From NCBI GenBank assembly GCA_963565915.1, contig OY751495.1, positions 2,728,001 through 2,792,000 on the forward strand: a DNA stretch of 64,000 nucleotides. The letters are read 5' to 3'. The notes under the pieces are model-generated. The model saw nothing but the letters and a program-made list of their open reading frames with translations. It was not told the origin of the DNA and did not search any database. Within the stretch, counting starts at the first letter, position 1. The number at the start of each line of letters is the position of its first letter. The position numbers were made by a program, and so were the translations under genes. Of this stretch, positions 1-11,569 are shown one piece after another. The stretch comes from Entoloma clypeatum (taxonomy: Eukaryota > Basidiomycota > Agaricomycetes > Agaricales > Entolomataceae).

Positions 1-2449
1 TGGTGTTTGTTTTTTTTTAACTCTTCCACTGCTTTCAACACTTGTTCATCAAACTCCTTGGCATCCCTGATGCGTTTTAATAGTTTACTTTCTTCTCCAT
101 CAATAAGTATGTGACCTCGATCCATTGCTCGCAAGTGGAAGTATTCCGGTTTTAATAATGTTACGTCTTCATTGTCATTTTCCACCCCCTTTCTATGATC
201 AACCCTTCTCGAAAGAGCATCCACCTTTCCCATTGAGGTGCCAGCTTTGTGTATTAATTTAAAGTTGAAACGTGTTAGATACAATGCCCAGTGTGCTTGT
301 CTGCGATTAAGCTTTCGTCCCTGCATGAAGTACTCGAGGTTTTTATGATCGGTCCAGATCTCGACCTCATGTTTGGCTCCTTCAAGGTGGTGTCTCCATG
401 CTTCCAGCGCTCGAATTATGCCCAGCATTTCTTTATTGTGTACATCGTAATTTCGTTCCACGTCATTCAATCCTTTAGATAGAAAGGCACATGGCCTCCA
501 TTTCTCATCCTCGCATTCCATAGATAGAATTGCTCCTGTAGCAAAGTCCGATGCATCTGATTCTACTCTCAACTTCCGATCCGGATCGGGAGATACTAAT
601 ATAGGTGCTTCCGTAAATAATTTCTTTAGCATATCAAACGCTTCCTCCTGTTCCTCTTTCCAATTCCAGATTGTTTCTTTCCTTGTTAATTTATGTAATG
701 GCCCTGCCACTTTAGAGAAGTCTTTGACAAATCTTCGATAGAAATTGGCCAATCCTAGAAACGACTGGACTTCTTTGACTTTCGTTGGTCTCGGCCATTG
801 TTTGATGGCGTCTCCTTTTGAAGGATCCATTCGAATTCTGTCTTTCCCAATAATTAACCCTAAGAACTCTATTTCGTCTCTGTCAAAGAAACATTTTCCC
901 GGTTTTAAGAATAAGTCGTTTTCCCGTAATCTTTTTAGAATTTCCTCCACGATTTCACTGTGTCCTTTTTCTCCTTCAGTTGCTACCAATATATCATCAA
1001 TATAGATAACTACGTCTCCTTGATCAATCAAGTCTCTAAATATGTCGTTCATCATAGTTTGAAACATGCTTGGGGAATTATTTAATCCGAAGAACATAAC
1101 TGTTGGTTCGAAGGCTCCATCTGGGGTTGTAAATGCCGCTTTCCACTCGTCTCCTTCTTTGATGCGTACATTGTTATATCCCCATCTGAGGTCCATTTTG
1201 GTAAACCTTTTCTTTCCCTTTAATTTATCGATCAGTTCCGGAATCAACGGGAGTGGATAATTATTGCGAACGGTCCAGCTGTTAATATGTCGGTAATCCT
1301 GTACCATTCGTTTCTTTCTGTCTTTTTTGGGTATAAAGAATACTGGCGAAGTTTGTGGTGACTTGGTAGGTCGAATATATCCTTTGCATAATTGATCGTT
1401 TACAAATTCGAATACTTCTTTCCTTTCATCCGGTGACAGGGGATAGACTTTGGCCTTTTTTGGTACGAAATCTGGTTTTAAGTCTATAGCGTGATCCCAT
1501 GGTTTCCTGACTGGTAATCTCTCCGATGCTTTCTTTTCAAAGACTGATAGATATTTGTGATATTTCCAGGGGACAACCTGTTCCGCCGGTACTTCATCTG
1601 AGGGTTCTCCCTTAGCTGCCCTGAGCATGTGGATTACTTCCTCCTCCACTTCTTCCTCATTTCCTTCTACTACTTCTTCCATTCTTCCACCCCATCTGGT
1701 CCTTGCAGTTTTATTTAAGTAACGTGTTCGACACATGCCACATTCTTCTGGACATCTTGATAATTTAATTTCCGCTTTTTCCCAATCGATTTCTGGATTA
1801 TGACGTTTCAGCCAAGTATGTCCAACGATAATTTTAGCTTTTCCTAGTTTGCATGCTTCAAACACTGCTATCTCCATGTGTCCTTTATACCGCATAGCCA
1901 TGACTGCTTCATGTGTGATCGAACCTCCTTGGTTAAGTGTGCCATCAACGTTGTAGACCCGAATGGTGAAAGGTAGTTCCCTTAATTTAATGTTGTTCCT
2001 TTTGGCGAAGTCCAGATCTATGAACATCCCTGTCACCCCTGAGTCTAATAATGCTTCAACATCAAATGTGCGTTTGTCCTGCAACGTTTCCAGCGTGATT
2101 TTCATCATAAGCTCCTTTTCCAAAGAAGCAGATTGAATAAAAGATGGTTCCCCCATAGAGTCCGTTTGCCTAGTTAAATTATCTGATTCTTCGCAACAGG
2201 GAATTAAGCATTCATCTGTGGGGGACAAACCAAGCCTCGTTGCCGAGGGCTCCCCAATGATATAGTTTACAAGTGTATCTAAGCTGTGCTATTTTTTTTG
2301 GGTTTTTACCTTTTTGGGTTTGTCCAATAGTATTTTATTGTATGTAACTGCTACGTCCGTAAGCTTTTGAAACCAAGAATTTACAGTGTCTTTATGTATG
2401 TAAGAGTCTATAGGCAATTGTTCATATCGATTTGTCAGAGCCAGCGGGG
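1..2449 (-). pseudogene. Gypsy A pol (protease, RT, RNase H), partial
   Basis: Minus-strand reading gives, in order, a short linker, an aspartic protease with an ALLDSGVTG active site near 2030-2050, a reverse transcriptase with the YIDD box near 990-1005, and an RNase H with the DHKNLEYF motif near 330-350. The integrase lies beyond the window. The frame overlaps the end of gag and sits in the -1 register, as in Gypsy B. An in-frame TAG at 2289-2291 separates the linker from the protease where B reads through. After that stop the frame is open to the window edge. A gag-pol frameshift is the family norm, so the TAG is the only lesion I can see here. Confidence 0.85.
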
Positions 2450-2452
2450 GAA

Positions 2453-3556
2453 TTACTGGTTGACGTTTACAAAATCCTGCTGCGCTGCAGCCTGTCCATT
2501 GTTCTGAGCCGGTTGGCCCTGCTGTCCATTATTAGCTTGGCGCGCTTGACGCCTCGTGTTGATCTGTCTCAAAATTTCCTCCTCCTCTTGTTTGTCGATC
2601 TGTTCGATCATTGCCGCTTGTACCCTGCGCTGCGGCCATCTGCAATCTCGGGCAAAATGCCCCTGTCCGCCGCAGTTGTAACAATTCCCAGGAGCGCGTC
2701 TCTGGTTCCTATCGACGTCCATTGCATTTGGATCCCATCGTAGTTGCTGCTGTTGTTGTTGTTGACCATTTTGTTGTTGAGGACGGTACCCCCCGTTCTG
2801 TTGTTGCCCAAAGGGCCTCTGTTGTTGCTGCTGCTGTTGTCCATATGCGGGCCAATTGCCCCATGTGTTACATTGTTGTCCAAAGTTATTGCCAGTCCTC
2901 ATGCCTGGTCTTGCTGCGAAAGTCTCTTCCGCTCTGCCGATTGCCAAAATTTCTTCACAGGTGCCCTGCACCGTGGACTTTCTCCTCCCTTGCTGGAAGA
3001 GTTGTTGCATGATAGATTCCTTGGCGTTCCTTTCCAAAAGGGTTACACCATGCCTTTCCTCAATCTTGCCCTTGATCACCAGGGTCCCGAATTGCATAAT
3101 CCAATCATCGGTCTTCATTGAACCTTGCTTAAAGCTCTCGATTTTGGATCGGGCCCATTCGATCTCAGTGGTGGGACGAAACCTCATTGTGATTTCACCG
3201 ACTAGCTCTCGGTACGTTGGCCAGTCTTCCGATTCCATACATTGATTCAAATGGGTTTCCCCATAGACTCCTGCCATGGGACTGTCCAAACGCGACCACA
3301 CTGCAATGCACACTTCTTCTTCTCCATTGAATAGCTCTCGGTTGACCCTGAGCCATGCAAGCATCTTAGTCCACCATACTGTGAACATTGCTTTGGATCC
3401 ATTGTATTTGCCGGGATCCGCAGCGACTTCTAATTTCCTTCCGCGTTTGTTATTTTGTGGGGGGGGGTGATTGAACAGCGGTAACAGAGGTAAGGGTGAT
3501 GGTGCGTGGTGTTGTTCAAATTCTTTGTCGAATTGGGCGTTGGTGCCTTTGGCCAT
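2453..3556 (-). CDS. Gypsy A gag (nucleocapsid-type polyprotein)
   Basis: A 367-codon open frame. The N-terminal half resembles a retrotransposon gag capsid domain, with tryptophan-rich WWTKMLAW near residue 65 and WARSKIESFKQGS further on. Next come glutamine-rich tracts (about residues 235-275) and a CCHC zinc knuckle, CYNCGGQGHFARDC, near residue 295. A basic and Q/N-rich tail follows. Capsid assembly and RNA binding are the roles known for the family. Unlike the B copy, this gag has no internal stop, and its start (MAKGTNAQ) lies just after the leader. The glutamine tract is encoded by TTG-rich repeats on the plus strand and is probably length-variable. Confidence 0.9.
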   Translation of the reverse strand: MAKGTNAQFDKEFEQHHAPSPLPLLPLFNHPPPQNNKRGRKLEVAADPGKYNGSKAMFTVWWTKMLAWLRVNRELFNGEEEVCIAVWSRLDSPMAGVYGETHLNQCMESEDWPTYRELVGEITMRFRPTTEIEWARSKIESFKQGSMKTDDWIMQFGTLVIKGKIEERHGVTLLERNAKESIMQQLFQQGRRKSTVQGTCEEILAIGRAEETFAARPGMRTGNNFGQQCNTWGNWPAYGQQQQQQQRPFGQQQNGGYRPQQQNGQQQQQQQLRWDPNAMDVDRNQRRAPGNCYNCGGQGHFARDCRWPQRRVQAAMIEQIDKQEEEEILRQINTRRQARQANNGQQGQPAQNNGQAAAQQDFVNVNQ

Positions 3557-4063
3557 GATGGTGTGATGAGGGGGAGTGGTTGTTTTTGAACAGTAGTACC
3601 TTGCGTCGGGCGCGCAACCCTGTTCTAACGCTTAGGCAAGAAAAAATCTAAAAGAAAAACCCAAAGAGCGATCTGTTTACCCAGGTAGCCGATTTAGTCG
3701 ATATCCTGAAATAGGGTCGGGGGTTGGAACACCTTTTGCGATCTAGATGTGTACGGTCTGCTCTCTCCAACTGTCACACACGCCAGCAGCTTTCCCGAAG
3801 GTTAGTTGCGTCGGCCTTTGGTCACCTCGACACGGGACGGGCTCAACATTTCCCTATGTGTCTCAAACGGCAACGCTAGATATGGTGGGTGCACCAAGTG
3901 TTTCTCTTCTTATCCCTGAAGTCCGGGAGATCCCCCTTAACGCTAGGGTCCATGTGTAATAACGAAGTGCGACTTTTAACGCAAAAGTGCGAAACGGCGG
4001 GGATAGTGATGATGAAGTAGGAAGTGTGTGTTTGGGCGGGCGAGTAGAAAGAGCTTGTTCTTC

Positions 4064-4347
4064 TGTTGAGGCGACGCTAAGTCAAACGACGTTGCAAGCC
4101 CAAACTTAGGAACGAAGTGGAAAGATGATAAGAGAACTGTATTGCCAAGAGACCCAGCGGGAATCTCAAGGGAACAAGCTATCGAATACAAGTGAAAGTA
4201 CCCTACTTATATATGTAAATTCCATGAGGCTGCATTGTGGCAGTGTCATGCTGCGCGATAATGATAAGATGTCCTCATGTACGATATGATGTAGATAAGA
4301 TCAAGATAAGATAAGATAAAGTGAAAAGTGAAAATACGATCATAACA
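4064..4347 (-). repeat. 5' LTR of Gypsy A
   Basis: 284 bp beginning TGTTGAGGCG and ending ATCATAACA on the plus strand, so TG...CA in either direction. It shares the TATA region (CTTATATATG on the plus strand), the GATAAGAT-rich tract and both ends with the two LTRs of Gypsy B, but differs by several substitutions and a gap. The base positions just left of it (AGCTTGTTCT, 4052-4061, then TC) form the presumed self-priming site. The partner LTR is outside the window. Confidence 0.9.
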
Positions 4348-4437
4348 GTTTGGACTGCCTCCTCACAATTACTGACAGACTTGGTGCTGACGTCCAACTT
4401 GTCCCTTGCCAAATTGACACATCTGCAGAGCAGAAAT

Positions 4438-4797
4438 GATTACGGACCGCGATAAGCTCTTCATGTCGAAATTCTGGAGAAGCCTAATGACTCTCACAGG
4501 GATTAAGCACAAAGTTTCAACCTCTTACCATCCTCAAACAGACGGCGCTTCCAAATGAACAAACAAGACTGTTATCCAAAGCATCCATTTCCTTGTCGAT
4601 CATGATCAAGTGGGCTGGGTTAAGGCACTCCCAAGGGTTCATTTCAGCATTATAAACACTGTAAACTCATCAACAGGCTATGCACCATTCATGTTGAAAT
4701 CGGGCCACCACCCCCACCTCATCCCACTGCTGGTACAGGGTGCACTTGGTTCGGCCATGGATGATCTGGCTCTAAACTGGCCACGGTCTGGTTCATG
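4438..4797 (+). pseudogene. Relic of a Gypsy integrase core
   Basis: Translation on the plus strand gives the integrase signature ITDRDKLF, then STSYHPQTDG, then a TGA stop, then text ending in TGYAPFMLKSGHHP, all in one frame. These are the second catalytic aspartate, the YHPQTDG motif and the downstream core of a Ty3/Gypsy integrase. The catalytic glutamate region is disrupted by the stop (TGA after GASK). No flanking RT, gag or LTR belongs to it. It is a short fragment of yet another family, on the opposite strand to A and B. Confidence 0.75.
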
Positions 4798-4974
4798 AAC
4801 ATTTCAAACAAGGTTCGAACATGAACCAAACCTTAATGTTCAGGTTCAGGTTCAGGGCGAGGCTGAACCCGAACATTTAAAAAGGGTTCAGGTTCAGAAC
4901 CAAACATTGCTGAACATCTTGCGAACCTAAAAGTCACATGTCCTTGTTGAGTGTTGACTTTTTTCGTGATCACC

Positions 4975-5407
4975 ACCACCTTCCTCACGCCCAACAGCCT
5001 CCCCTCGCGTCCAATGGCCTCCCCTCATGCACAACGGCCATGTCTTGGCCCAATTTGGCCCCAACCGCCTTTCTAATGCCCAATGGCGGTCCTTTGTGCC
5101 CAACAGCCTCCCCTCCCACCCACGGCCATCTCTCATCCCCAACAATCGCCTCTCACACCCAATGGCATCCCCTCATGCCCAACTCGGCCCCCACCGCCTT
5201 CCTTTGCGCCCAACAGCCGTCAACGGCTGCCCCTTGTGCCCAATGGCCTGTCTTGTCGCAACTCGGCCCCCCCTCTGTGTTCCTTCATGCCCAACGGCCG
5301 TCCCTTGTGCCCAACAGCTGTGTCTCATCCCAACTTGGCCCCAACCACCTTCCTCATACCCAATGGCTGCCCCTCGTCCCCAACGGCCATCTCTCATGCC
5401 CAAAGGC
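4975..5407. repeat. 20-bp minisatellite array, locus 1
   Basis: Tandem units of about 20 bp with the core CCCAACGGCC followed by a pyrimidine-rich half and CTCATG or CTTGTG. A few units are 30 bp. Because the period is not a multiple of three and the unit lacks stops, open frames appear in several frames on both strands; these are artefacts, not genes. The same unit recurs at about 56925-57470 and, in the opposite orientation, at 58744-59170. Confidence 0.8.
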
Positions 5408-5412
5408 CACTC

Positions 5413-5711
5413 TGTTGAGGCGACGCTAAGTCTGACGACGTCGCGAGCCCAAACTTTGGAACTTAGAGATGGAATGTGGAAAGATGAGGAAAGGGCTGTA
5501 TTGCCAAGAGACCCAGCGGGAATCTCAAGAGAACAAGCTATCGAATACAAGTGAAAGTACCCTACTTATATATGTAAATACCATGAGGCTGCATTGAGGC
5601 AGTGTCATGCTGCGCGATGATGATAAGATGTCCTCATGTACGATACAATGTAGATAAGATAAGATCGAGATAAGATAAGATAAAGTGAAAAGTGAAAATA
5701 CGATCATAACA
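5413..5711 (-). repeat. 3' LTR of Gypsy B
   Basis: 299 bp, TGTTGAGGCG at the left and ATCATAACA at the right. Compared with the 5' LTR it has GACGACG where the other has GACAATG, GATCGAG where the other has GATCAAG, and one T/A transversion. The polypurine tract lies directly to its right. Confidence 0.95.
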
Positions 5712-5722
5712 TCACCCCCTTT

Positions 5723-7672
5723 CTAGATCTCGACTTCCAGGCGAGATATGATGCCATCCGGGGTGTCCGTGAAATTCTCATATGGTTTAAATTCCAACCC
5801 TTCAAAGATGTTTGCGCGTAAGCGCCGGGGTGCATTTGGGTTTAATTTAAAGAAGTCCTCCACCACTTCCTTGGCATGTTCCAGGTGATCCTCGGGTTCC
5901 CACGTGTTGTGGTCCTGAGTCAGACCCTCCTATTGTACCAGATACTCCAACTTCCCTCTCTTCATTCTTGAGTCAATAACTTTAGACACCTCATGTTCTT
6001 CTTCTCTGTTGATTACAATAGGGTTTGGCGCTCGCGTTGTTTGAGACTTATATACAGGTTCCTTGAATAATTGAACCCACGATACATTGATTACCGGGTG
6101 GATTTTCCACGACTTTGGCAATTTAAGTTCCACAGCGTGTGACGAAATGATCTTGGTTATGGCATAGGGTCCAATCCATTGTTCGGCAAGTTTCTTTAAG
6201 GGTCGGTTCAACTTCAGGTCTTTAGTTGATAACCAAACTTTGTCGCCAACTTTGTAAACTGGTGCATCTCCCCGTTTTAGGTTCTCATACCGTTCCATTT
6301 CTTCTCGTGCTTTTACTAGCGCCGCTTCTGCCTCCTCATGAATCTTCTTCATCCGCTCCGCGAATTCTTTTGCCAGTTCTGACTTTTCTGCCCTTCGAGG
6401 TTCTACGCCCATTCTAGGGTTGAATCCATAATTTACATAGAACGGCAAAAACTGAGTTGCTGTATGTATCTTATTATTATAGGCGAACTCCGCGCTTGCC
6501 ATCCATTCAGGCCAGTCCGTTTGCCGATGGGAAATAAATGATCTTAGATACTGTTCCAACTCCTGGTTGATTCGTTCCATTTGTCCGTCTGTTTGCGGAT
6601 GGTATGCCGTTGATAATTTAGTTGTAATTCCCAGGATTTTGTTCAATTCTTTCATAAAAGTTGCCGCGAATTGAGGTCCTCGATCTGATGTCAGCATTTC
6701 CGGTAATCCATGAAGTTTCCAGACTTCGTCCCGATATAGCTTAGCTAATCCCTCAGCTGAGACTTCGTCACATGTTTTGATAAAGTGTGCTTGTTTTGTA
6801 GATCTACAAGCGACCACTAATACGGCGTTATATCCCTGAGCTTCTGGGAGTCCTACAATAAAGTCCGCAGTGACGTGTTTCCATGGTCCAGCATGTTCCG
6901 TGTTTGCTTTTAATTTACCGGCTAGCGGTTGAGGCACATTCTTTGATCGTTGGCATTTGTCGCAGCCCTCAACATAAGCTTTGACCATGTTTGTGATTCC
7001 GGGCCACCAATAATTACGCGTAACTAATTCCAGGGTTTTCCATTGACCTGGATGTCCAGCGACTGGATTGTCGTGATGTAATTTAATAATTTCCACCCTG
7101 AGTTCCTGATTCTTTGGAACATAAATCTTTCCTCTGTGCAACCATAAACCCTGCTCCTCATGCCATTCCTCTGCTCGTAATGTTTTTGTGTTTGTTTTCT
7201 TTAGTTCTTCCACCGCTTTGAGCACTTGCTCATCAAACTCTTTTGCATCCCTGATGTGTTTTAATAGTTTAGTTTCTTCTCCATCAATAAGTAGATGTCC
7301 CCGATCCATCACATGCAAGTGAAAATATTTGGGTTTCAATAGTGTTACATCCTCATTGTCATTTTCCACCCCCTTTCTATGGTCGGCTCTTCTTGAAAGA
7401 GCGTCTGCCTTCCCCATTGAGGTTCCTGCCTTGTGTATTAATTTAAAGTTGAAACGTGTTAGGTACAACGCCCAACGTGCTTGTCTGCGATTGAGCTTTC
7501 GACCCTGCATGAAGTACTCCAGGTTTTTGTGATCGGTCCAGATCTCGATCTCGTGTTTGGCTCCTTCAAGGTGGTGTCTCCATGCTTCCAGCGCTCTGAT
7601 AATACCCAGCATTTCTTTATCATGGACATCATAATTCCGTTCAACATCATTCAATCCCTTAGACAAGAACAC
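5723..7672 (-). pseudogene. Gypsy B pol, part 2: RNase H end, integrase, chromodomain
   Basis: Continuous frame from the RNase H (EIWTDHKNLEYF) through the integrase: zinc-binding HHCC region with HPGQWKTLELV and CDKCQRSK, then core motifs TADFIVGLP, SDRGPQF and DGQMERINQ that hold the catalytic D, D and E. The C-terminal part has a KLAEQWIGPYAI segment and then a chromodomain-like region starting EEEHEVSKVIDSRM. That domain is interrupted by TAG directly after LEYLVQ, where a tryptophan is expected (TGG to TAG). Reading continues in frame to a TAG at 5723-5725 that overlaps the polypurine tract. Chromodomains of this class usually guide integration to marked heterochromatin; here it would be truncated. 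Confidence 0.88.
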
Positions 7673-9605
7673 AAGTCTTCACATTCCATAGATAAGATTG
7701 CTCCTGTGGCAAAGTCCGATGCATCTGATTCTACCCTTAATTTCCGATCCGGATCGGGGGAAACTAATATGGGTGCTTCCGTAAATAATTCCTTTAGTTC
7801 TCTAAATGCTTCTTCCTGCTCCGTACTCCATTTCCATACCATGTCCTTCCTTGTTAACTTATGTAATGGTCCGGCCACTTTAGAGAAGTCCTTGACAAAT
7901 CTTCGATAGAAATTGGTGAGTCCAAGGAATGATTGTACTTCCTTGACCTTAGTCGGTGTCGGCCATTGTTTGATGGCATCTACTTTCGAAGGGTCCATCC
8001 TGATTCTGTTTTTCCCAATAATTAATCCCAAGAACTCTATTTTGTCTCTATCAAAGAAACATTTTTCTGGTTTCAAGAATAGATCGTTCTCTCGTAATCT
8101 TTTCAAGACTTCTTCCACTATGGCATCGTGCCCTTCCTTTCCTTCTGTTGCCACCAATATATCATCGATATAAATAACCACATATCCCTGGTCGATCAGG
8201 TCCCTAAAGATATCGTTCATCATGGTCTGGAACATGCTCGGGGAATTATTTAATCCAAAAAACATGACTGTCGGTTCAAAGGCTCTGTCAGGGGTCGTAA
8301 ATGCCGCTTTCCACTCATCTCCCTCCTTGATGCGCACATTGTTGTATCCCCATCTGAGATCCATCTTGGTGAACCTTTTCTTTCCTTTTAACTTATCAAT
8401 CAACTCCGGAATTAACGGGAGCGGATAATTATTTTGGACAGTCCAGCTATCAATATACCGGTAATCCTGTACCATTCGTTTCTTTCCATCCTTTTTGGGT
8501 ATAAAGAACACCGGTGAGGTTTGTGATGACTTGGTAGGTCTGATATATCCTTTACGTAATTGCTCATTCACGAACTCAGATACTTCTTTCCTTTCTTCCG
8601 GTGACAGTGGGTAAACCTTAGCCTTCTTTGGGACGAAATCAGGCTTTAAGTCTATGGCGTGATCCCATGGTTTCCGAATTGGTAATCTTTCCGATGCCTT
8701 TTTCTCGAAGACCGATAAATATGGGTGATATTTATGAGGCACTTTCTGCTCTGCAGATTCCTCTTGCATAGGTTCCGTCTTTGCTCCTCTGATCATATGA
8801 ATAACTTCCTCTGGTATACTTCCTTCATCCACGTCTATGGCTTCAATGATTCTTCTGCCCCATTTGGCTCTAGCTGTTTTCTTTAAGTAGTGTGTTCTAC
8901 GCATTCCGCATTCTTCTGGACATCGTGATAGTTTGACATTCCCATGTTCCCAATCAATTTCCGGGTTGTGGCGTTTCAACCAGGTGTGTCCCACAATAAT
9001 CTTAGCTTTTCCTAAATTACATGCCTCAAACACCGCTATTTCCACATGCCCCTTGTGTCGCATAGCCAGAACTCCTTCATGAGTGATCGAGCCTCCTTGG
9101 TTAAGTGTGCCATCCATGTTGTACACACAAATAGGAAATGGTAGTTCCCTTAATTTAATGTTGTTTTTCTTGGCAAAGTTTACATCAATGAACATTCCTG
9201 TTGCCCCTGAGTCCAGTAAAGCTTCCACATCAAAAGTACGTTTGTCCTGCAGTGTTTCCAGCATGATCTTCATCATGAGCTCCTTTTCCAAAGAAGCTGA
9301 TCTAATAAATGATGGTTCCCCCATTGAGTCCGTTTGCCTATTTAAATTATCTGATTCTTCTGAACAGGGAATTAAGCATTCATCCATAGGGGACGAACCA
9401 AGCCTCATTCCCGAGGACTCCCCAATGATATAATTTACAAGCGTATCTAAGTCCGATTCATCCTTTTTTTGTTTTTCTCTCCTAGGTTTATCTAATAGTA
9501 TTTTATTGTACGTAACTGCTGCGTCTGAAAGTTTCTGAAACCATGATTTTACAGTGTCCTTATGTATATAAGAGTCTATAGGCAATTGTTCATAGCGATT
9601 TGTCA
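7651..9605 (-). pseudogene. Gypsy B pol, part 1: protease and reverse transcriptase
   Basis: 644-codon frame starting in the -1 register of gag. It holds a linker, an aspartic protease with ALLDSGATG at about residue 120, RT motifs (FIPKKDGKKRMVQDYR, FTKMDLRWGYNN, VMFFGLNNSPSMFQ, YIDDILVATEG) and the first part of RNase H (VESDASDFATG). The frame ends at LCSCLRD because of a net 16-nt deletion near 7670-7690 compared with Gypsy A (475-525), which shifts it out of the RNase H/integrase frame. Apart from that lesion, RT and protease residues look conserved. Confidence 0.9.
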
Positions 9606-9620
9606 GAGCCAGCGGGGGAA

Positions 9621-10651
9621 TTACTGGTTGAAGTTTACAAAACCCTGCTGCCCTGCAGCTTGTCCATTGGGATTCGGCGCAGGTGCGCCAATCACACCCA
9701 TTTGACCATTTGTGGCTTGACGTGCTTGACGCCTTGCCGTTATCTGTCTCAGAATTTCTTCCTCCTCGTGCTCATCAATTTGTTTGATCATTGCCGCTTG
9801 TACCCTGTGTTGCGGTTGCCTGCATTCTCGGGCGAAATGCCCTTGTCCACCACAGTTATAGCAGTTACCAGGAGCTCGTCGCTGGTTCCTGTCGACATTC
9901 ATCGCATTCGGATCGCGTCTTTGTTGCTGCTGACCGTTTTGCTGGGGACGGTACCCTCCATTCTGTTGTTGCCCAAAGGGTCTTCCGAAATTATTCTGGC
10001 CTTGCGGCCGTGGTGCTTGCTGATTCTGTGGGTGATTTCCCCATTGGTTCCCTTGTCTTTGAGGTCCCTGCCTCATTCCTTGCCTCATGGCGTAATTTTC
10101 TTCAGCCCTTCCAATGGCTGAGATTTCCTCGACAGTTTCCTGCATGGTGTCCTGTTGCCTTCCTTGCTGAAACAATTGTTGCACAATTGAGTCCTGGGCA
10201 TTTCTCTCTAATAAGGAAATCCCATGATGATCCTCAATTTTCCCTTTGATCGCCAGTGTTCCAAACTGCGTGATCCAGTCGTCTGTCTTCATCTGGTTCT
10301 GTTTGAACCCCTCAATCTTTGCTCTGGCCCATTCCACTTTGGTGGTAGGACGAAACCTCGTGGTGATTTCATAAACCAAGTTTTGATACATTGGCCAATC
10401 ATTCGATTCCATGCATTGGGTGAGTCGTGTTTCCCCATACGTTCCTGCAATCGGTCCATCTAATCGGGACCAGACTGCGATACAGACTTCATCATCCCCA
10501 TGTAGCAAATCTCGATTTACTCGGATCCATGTGAGCATTTTTGCCCACCATCCTGAAAACAGGGGTCAGGATCCACTATATTTGCTGGGATCTGCCGCTA
10601 TTTCAATCCTTCAGCCTGGTCGGAGAGGGGGTGGTGCAACGGGGGGGTCAT
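9621..10651 (-). pseudogene. Gypsy B gag, with a nonsense codon
   Basis: A 305-codon open frame (start MLTWIRVN at 10538) with the capsid region, a Q/N-rich segment and a CCHC knuckle CYNCGGQGHFAREC. Upstream coding matches Gypsy A gag (AADPSKYSGS against AADPGKYNGS) but is broken by TGA at 10566-10568, and the first codons are degraded. The stop codon at 9621 is followed by the pol frame. The leader from 10652 to 11270 contains no gene that I can see. Confidence 0.85.
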
Positions 10652-11258
10652 GGTTTTCATGATGATCGGGGGCTTGGTCCTGAAGATCTTGATTGTCCAT
10701 TTTGGTGTTCTGTCGGGGGGGGGGGGTGTTTTGGTTTGAACAGTAGTACCTTATGTCGGGCGCGCGACCCTGTTCTGACGCTTAGGCGAAAAAAAATCTG
10801 AAAAGAAAACCCAAAGAACAATCTGTCTATCCAGGCAGTTGGGATGCCCGAATAGAGGAAGATCTAGGAAAAAATGAAGTCCACGCAGTCAATACCCCTA
10901 CGCGCGCTGGACTGGTCGAATCGAGATTTTGAGGAGTCGGAGATTGGAACACCTGTTGCGAACTAGACGTGTAAGGTCTTCTCTTCCAAACCATCACACG
11001 TGCCAGCAACTTCCCCGAAGGTTAGATGCGTCGGCCTTTGGTCACCTCGACACGGGACGGGCTCAATGTTTCCCTGTGTGTCTTGAACGGCAACACTAGT
11101 TATAATGGGTGTACCAAGCGTTTTCTCTTCTTATCCCTGAAGTCCGGGAGGTCCCCCTTAACGCTAGGGTCCGTGTATAGTACTTTTGACAAAAAAGCAC
11201 GAAACGGCGATGTTGAAATGGAGGAAAGGGAAGTGAGTTTTGGGCGGGCGAGTTTTAG

Positions 11259-11268
11259 AGCTTGTTCT
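11259..11268 (-). promoter_or_regulatory. Self-priming primer-binding site of Gypsy B
   Basis: On the minus strand the 5' LTR is followed by GA and then AGAACAAGCT. This 10-mer is the exact reverse complement of AGCTTGTTCT inside the same LTR (plus-strand 11388-11397), which lies 33 nt after the TATA box (TATATAAG, plus-strand 11423-11430) and so near the expected transcript 5' end. A 2-nt gap plus complementarity to the transcript start is the arrangement known for Tf1/sushi self-priming elements. No match to a tRNA 3' end is evident. Confidence 0.75.
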
Positions 11269-11270
11269 TC

Positions 11271-11569
11271 TGTTGAGGCGACGCTAAGTCTGACAATGTC
11301 GCGAGCCCAAACTTTGGAACTTAGAGATGGAATGTGGAAAGATGAGGAAAGGGCTGTATTGCCAAGAGACCCAGCGGGAATCTCAAGAGAACAAGCTATC
11401 GAATACAAGTGAAAGTACCCTACTTATATATGTAAATACCATGAGGCTGCATTGAGGCAGTGTCATGCTGCGCGATGATGATAAGATGACCTCATGTACG
11501 ATACAATGTAGATAAGATAAGATCAAGATAAGATAAGATAAAGTGAAAAGTGAAAATACGATCATAACA
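11271..11569 (-). repeat. 5' LTR of Gypsy B, with promoter
   Basis: 299 bp, flanked on the right by the CACTC target duplication. On the minus strand it has a GATAAG-rich upstream tract, a TATATAAG box (plus-strand 11423-11430) and a predicted transcript start near the AGCTTGTTCT element. Confidence 0.93.

Larger units (their letters stand above)
1..4347 (-). mobile_element. Ty3/Gypsy element A, cut by the window edge
   Basis: Read on the minus strand this is a 5' LTR (4064-4347), an untranslated leader (3557-4063, no gene seen), gag, then pol running off the left edge. It is the same family as Gypsy B: the leader, gag zinc knuckle, protease, RT and RNase H match closely along their length, and the LTR is related but diverged. 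The 3' LTR and left target duplication lie outside the window. A stop codon in the pol N-terminal region (TAG, 2289-2291) suggests it is no longer autonomous. Confidence 0.93.
5413..11569 (-). mobile_element. Ty3/Gypsy element B, full length, chromovirus type
   Basis: Two 299-bp LTRs (5413-5711 and 11271-11569) flank gag and pol on the minus strand. The element is bracketed by a perfect 5-bp duplication CACTC (5408-5412 and 11570-11574), so its borders are secure. A purine tract (AGAAAGGGGGTGA on the minus strand, 5712-5724) abuts the 3' LTR. The LTRs differ at about four positions, three of them CpG transitions, so insertion is fairly recent. Gag has a nonsense codon, pol has a net 16-nt deletion, and the chromodomain has a nonsense codon. 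The copy is therefore defective. Confidence 0.95.

Noticed and set aside
2611..3245. Plus-strand frames rich in valine and leucine opposite Gypsy A gag
   Set aside because: Reverse reading of the glutamine-rich gag tract; no independent evidence.
4927..5554. Overlapping open frames in all registers with repeated proline-rich peptides
   Set aside because: Produced by a stop-free 20-bp minisatellite; the same effect occurs at 56841-57680 and 58389-59124, where some frames even run through Ns.
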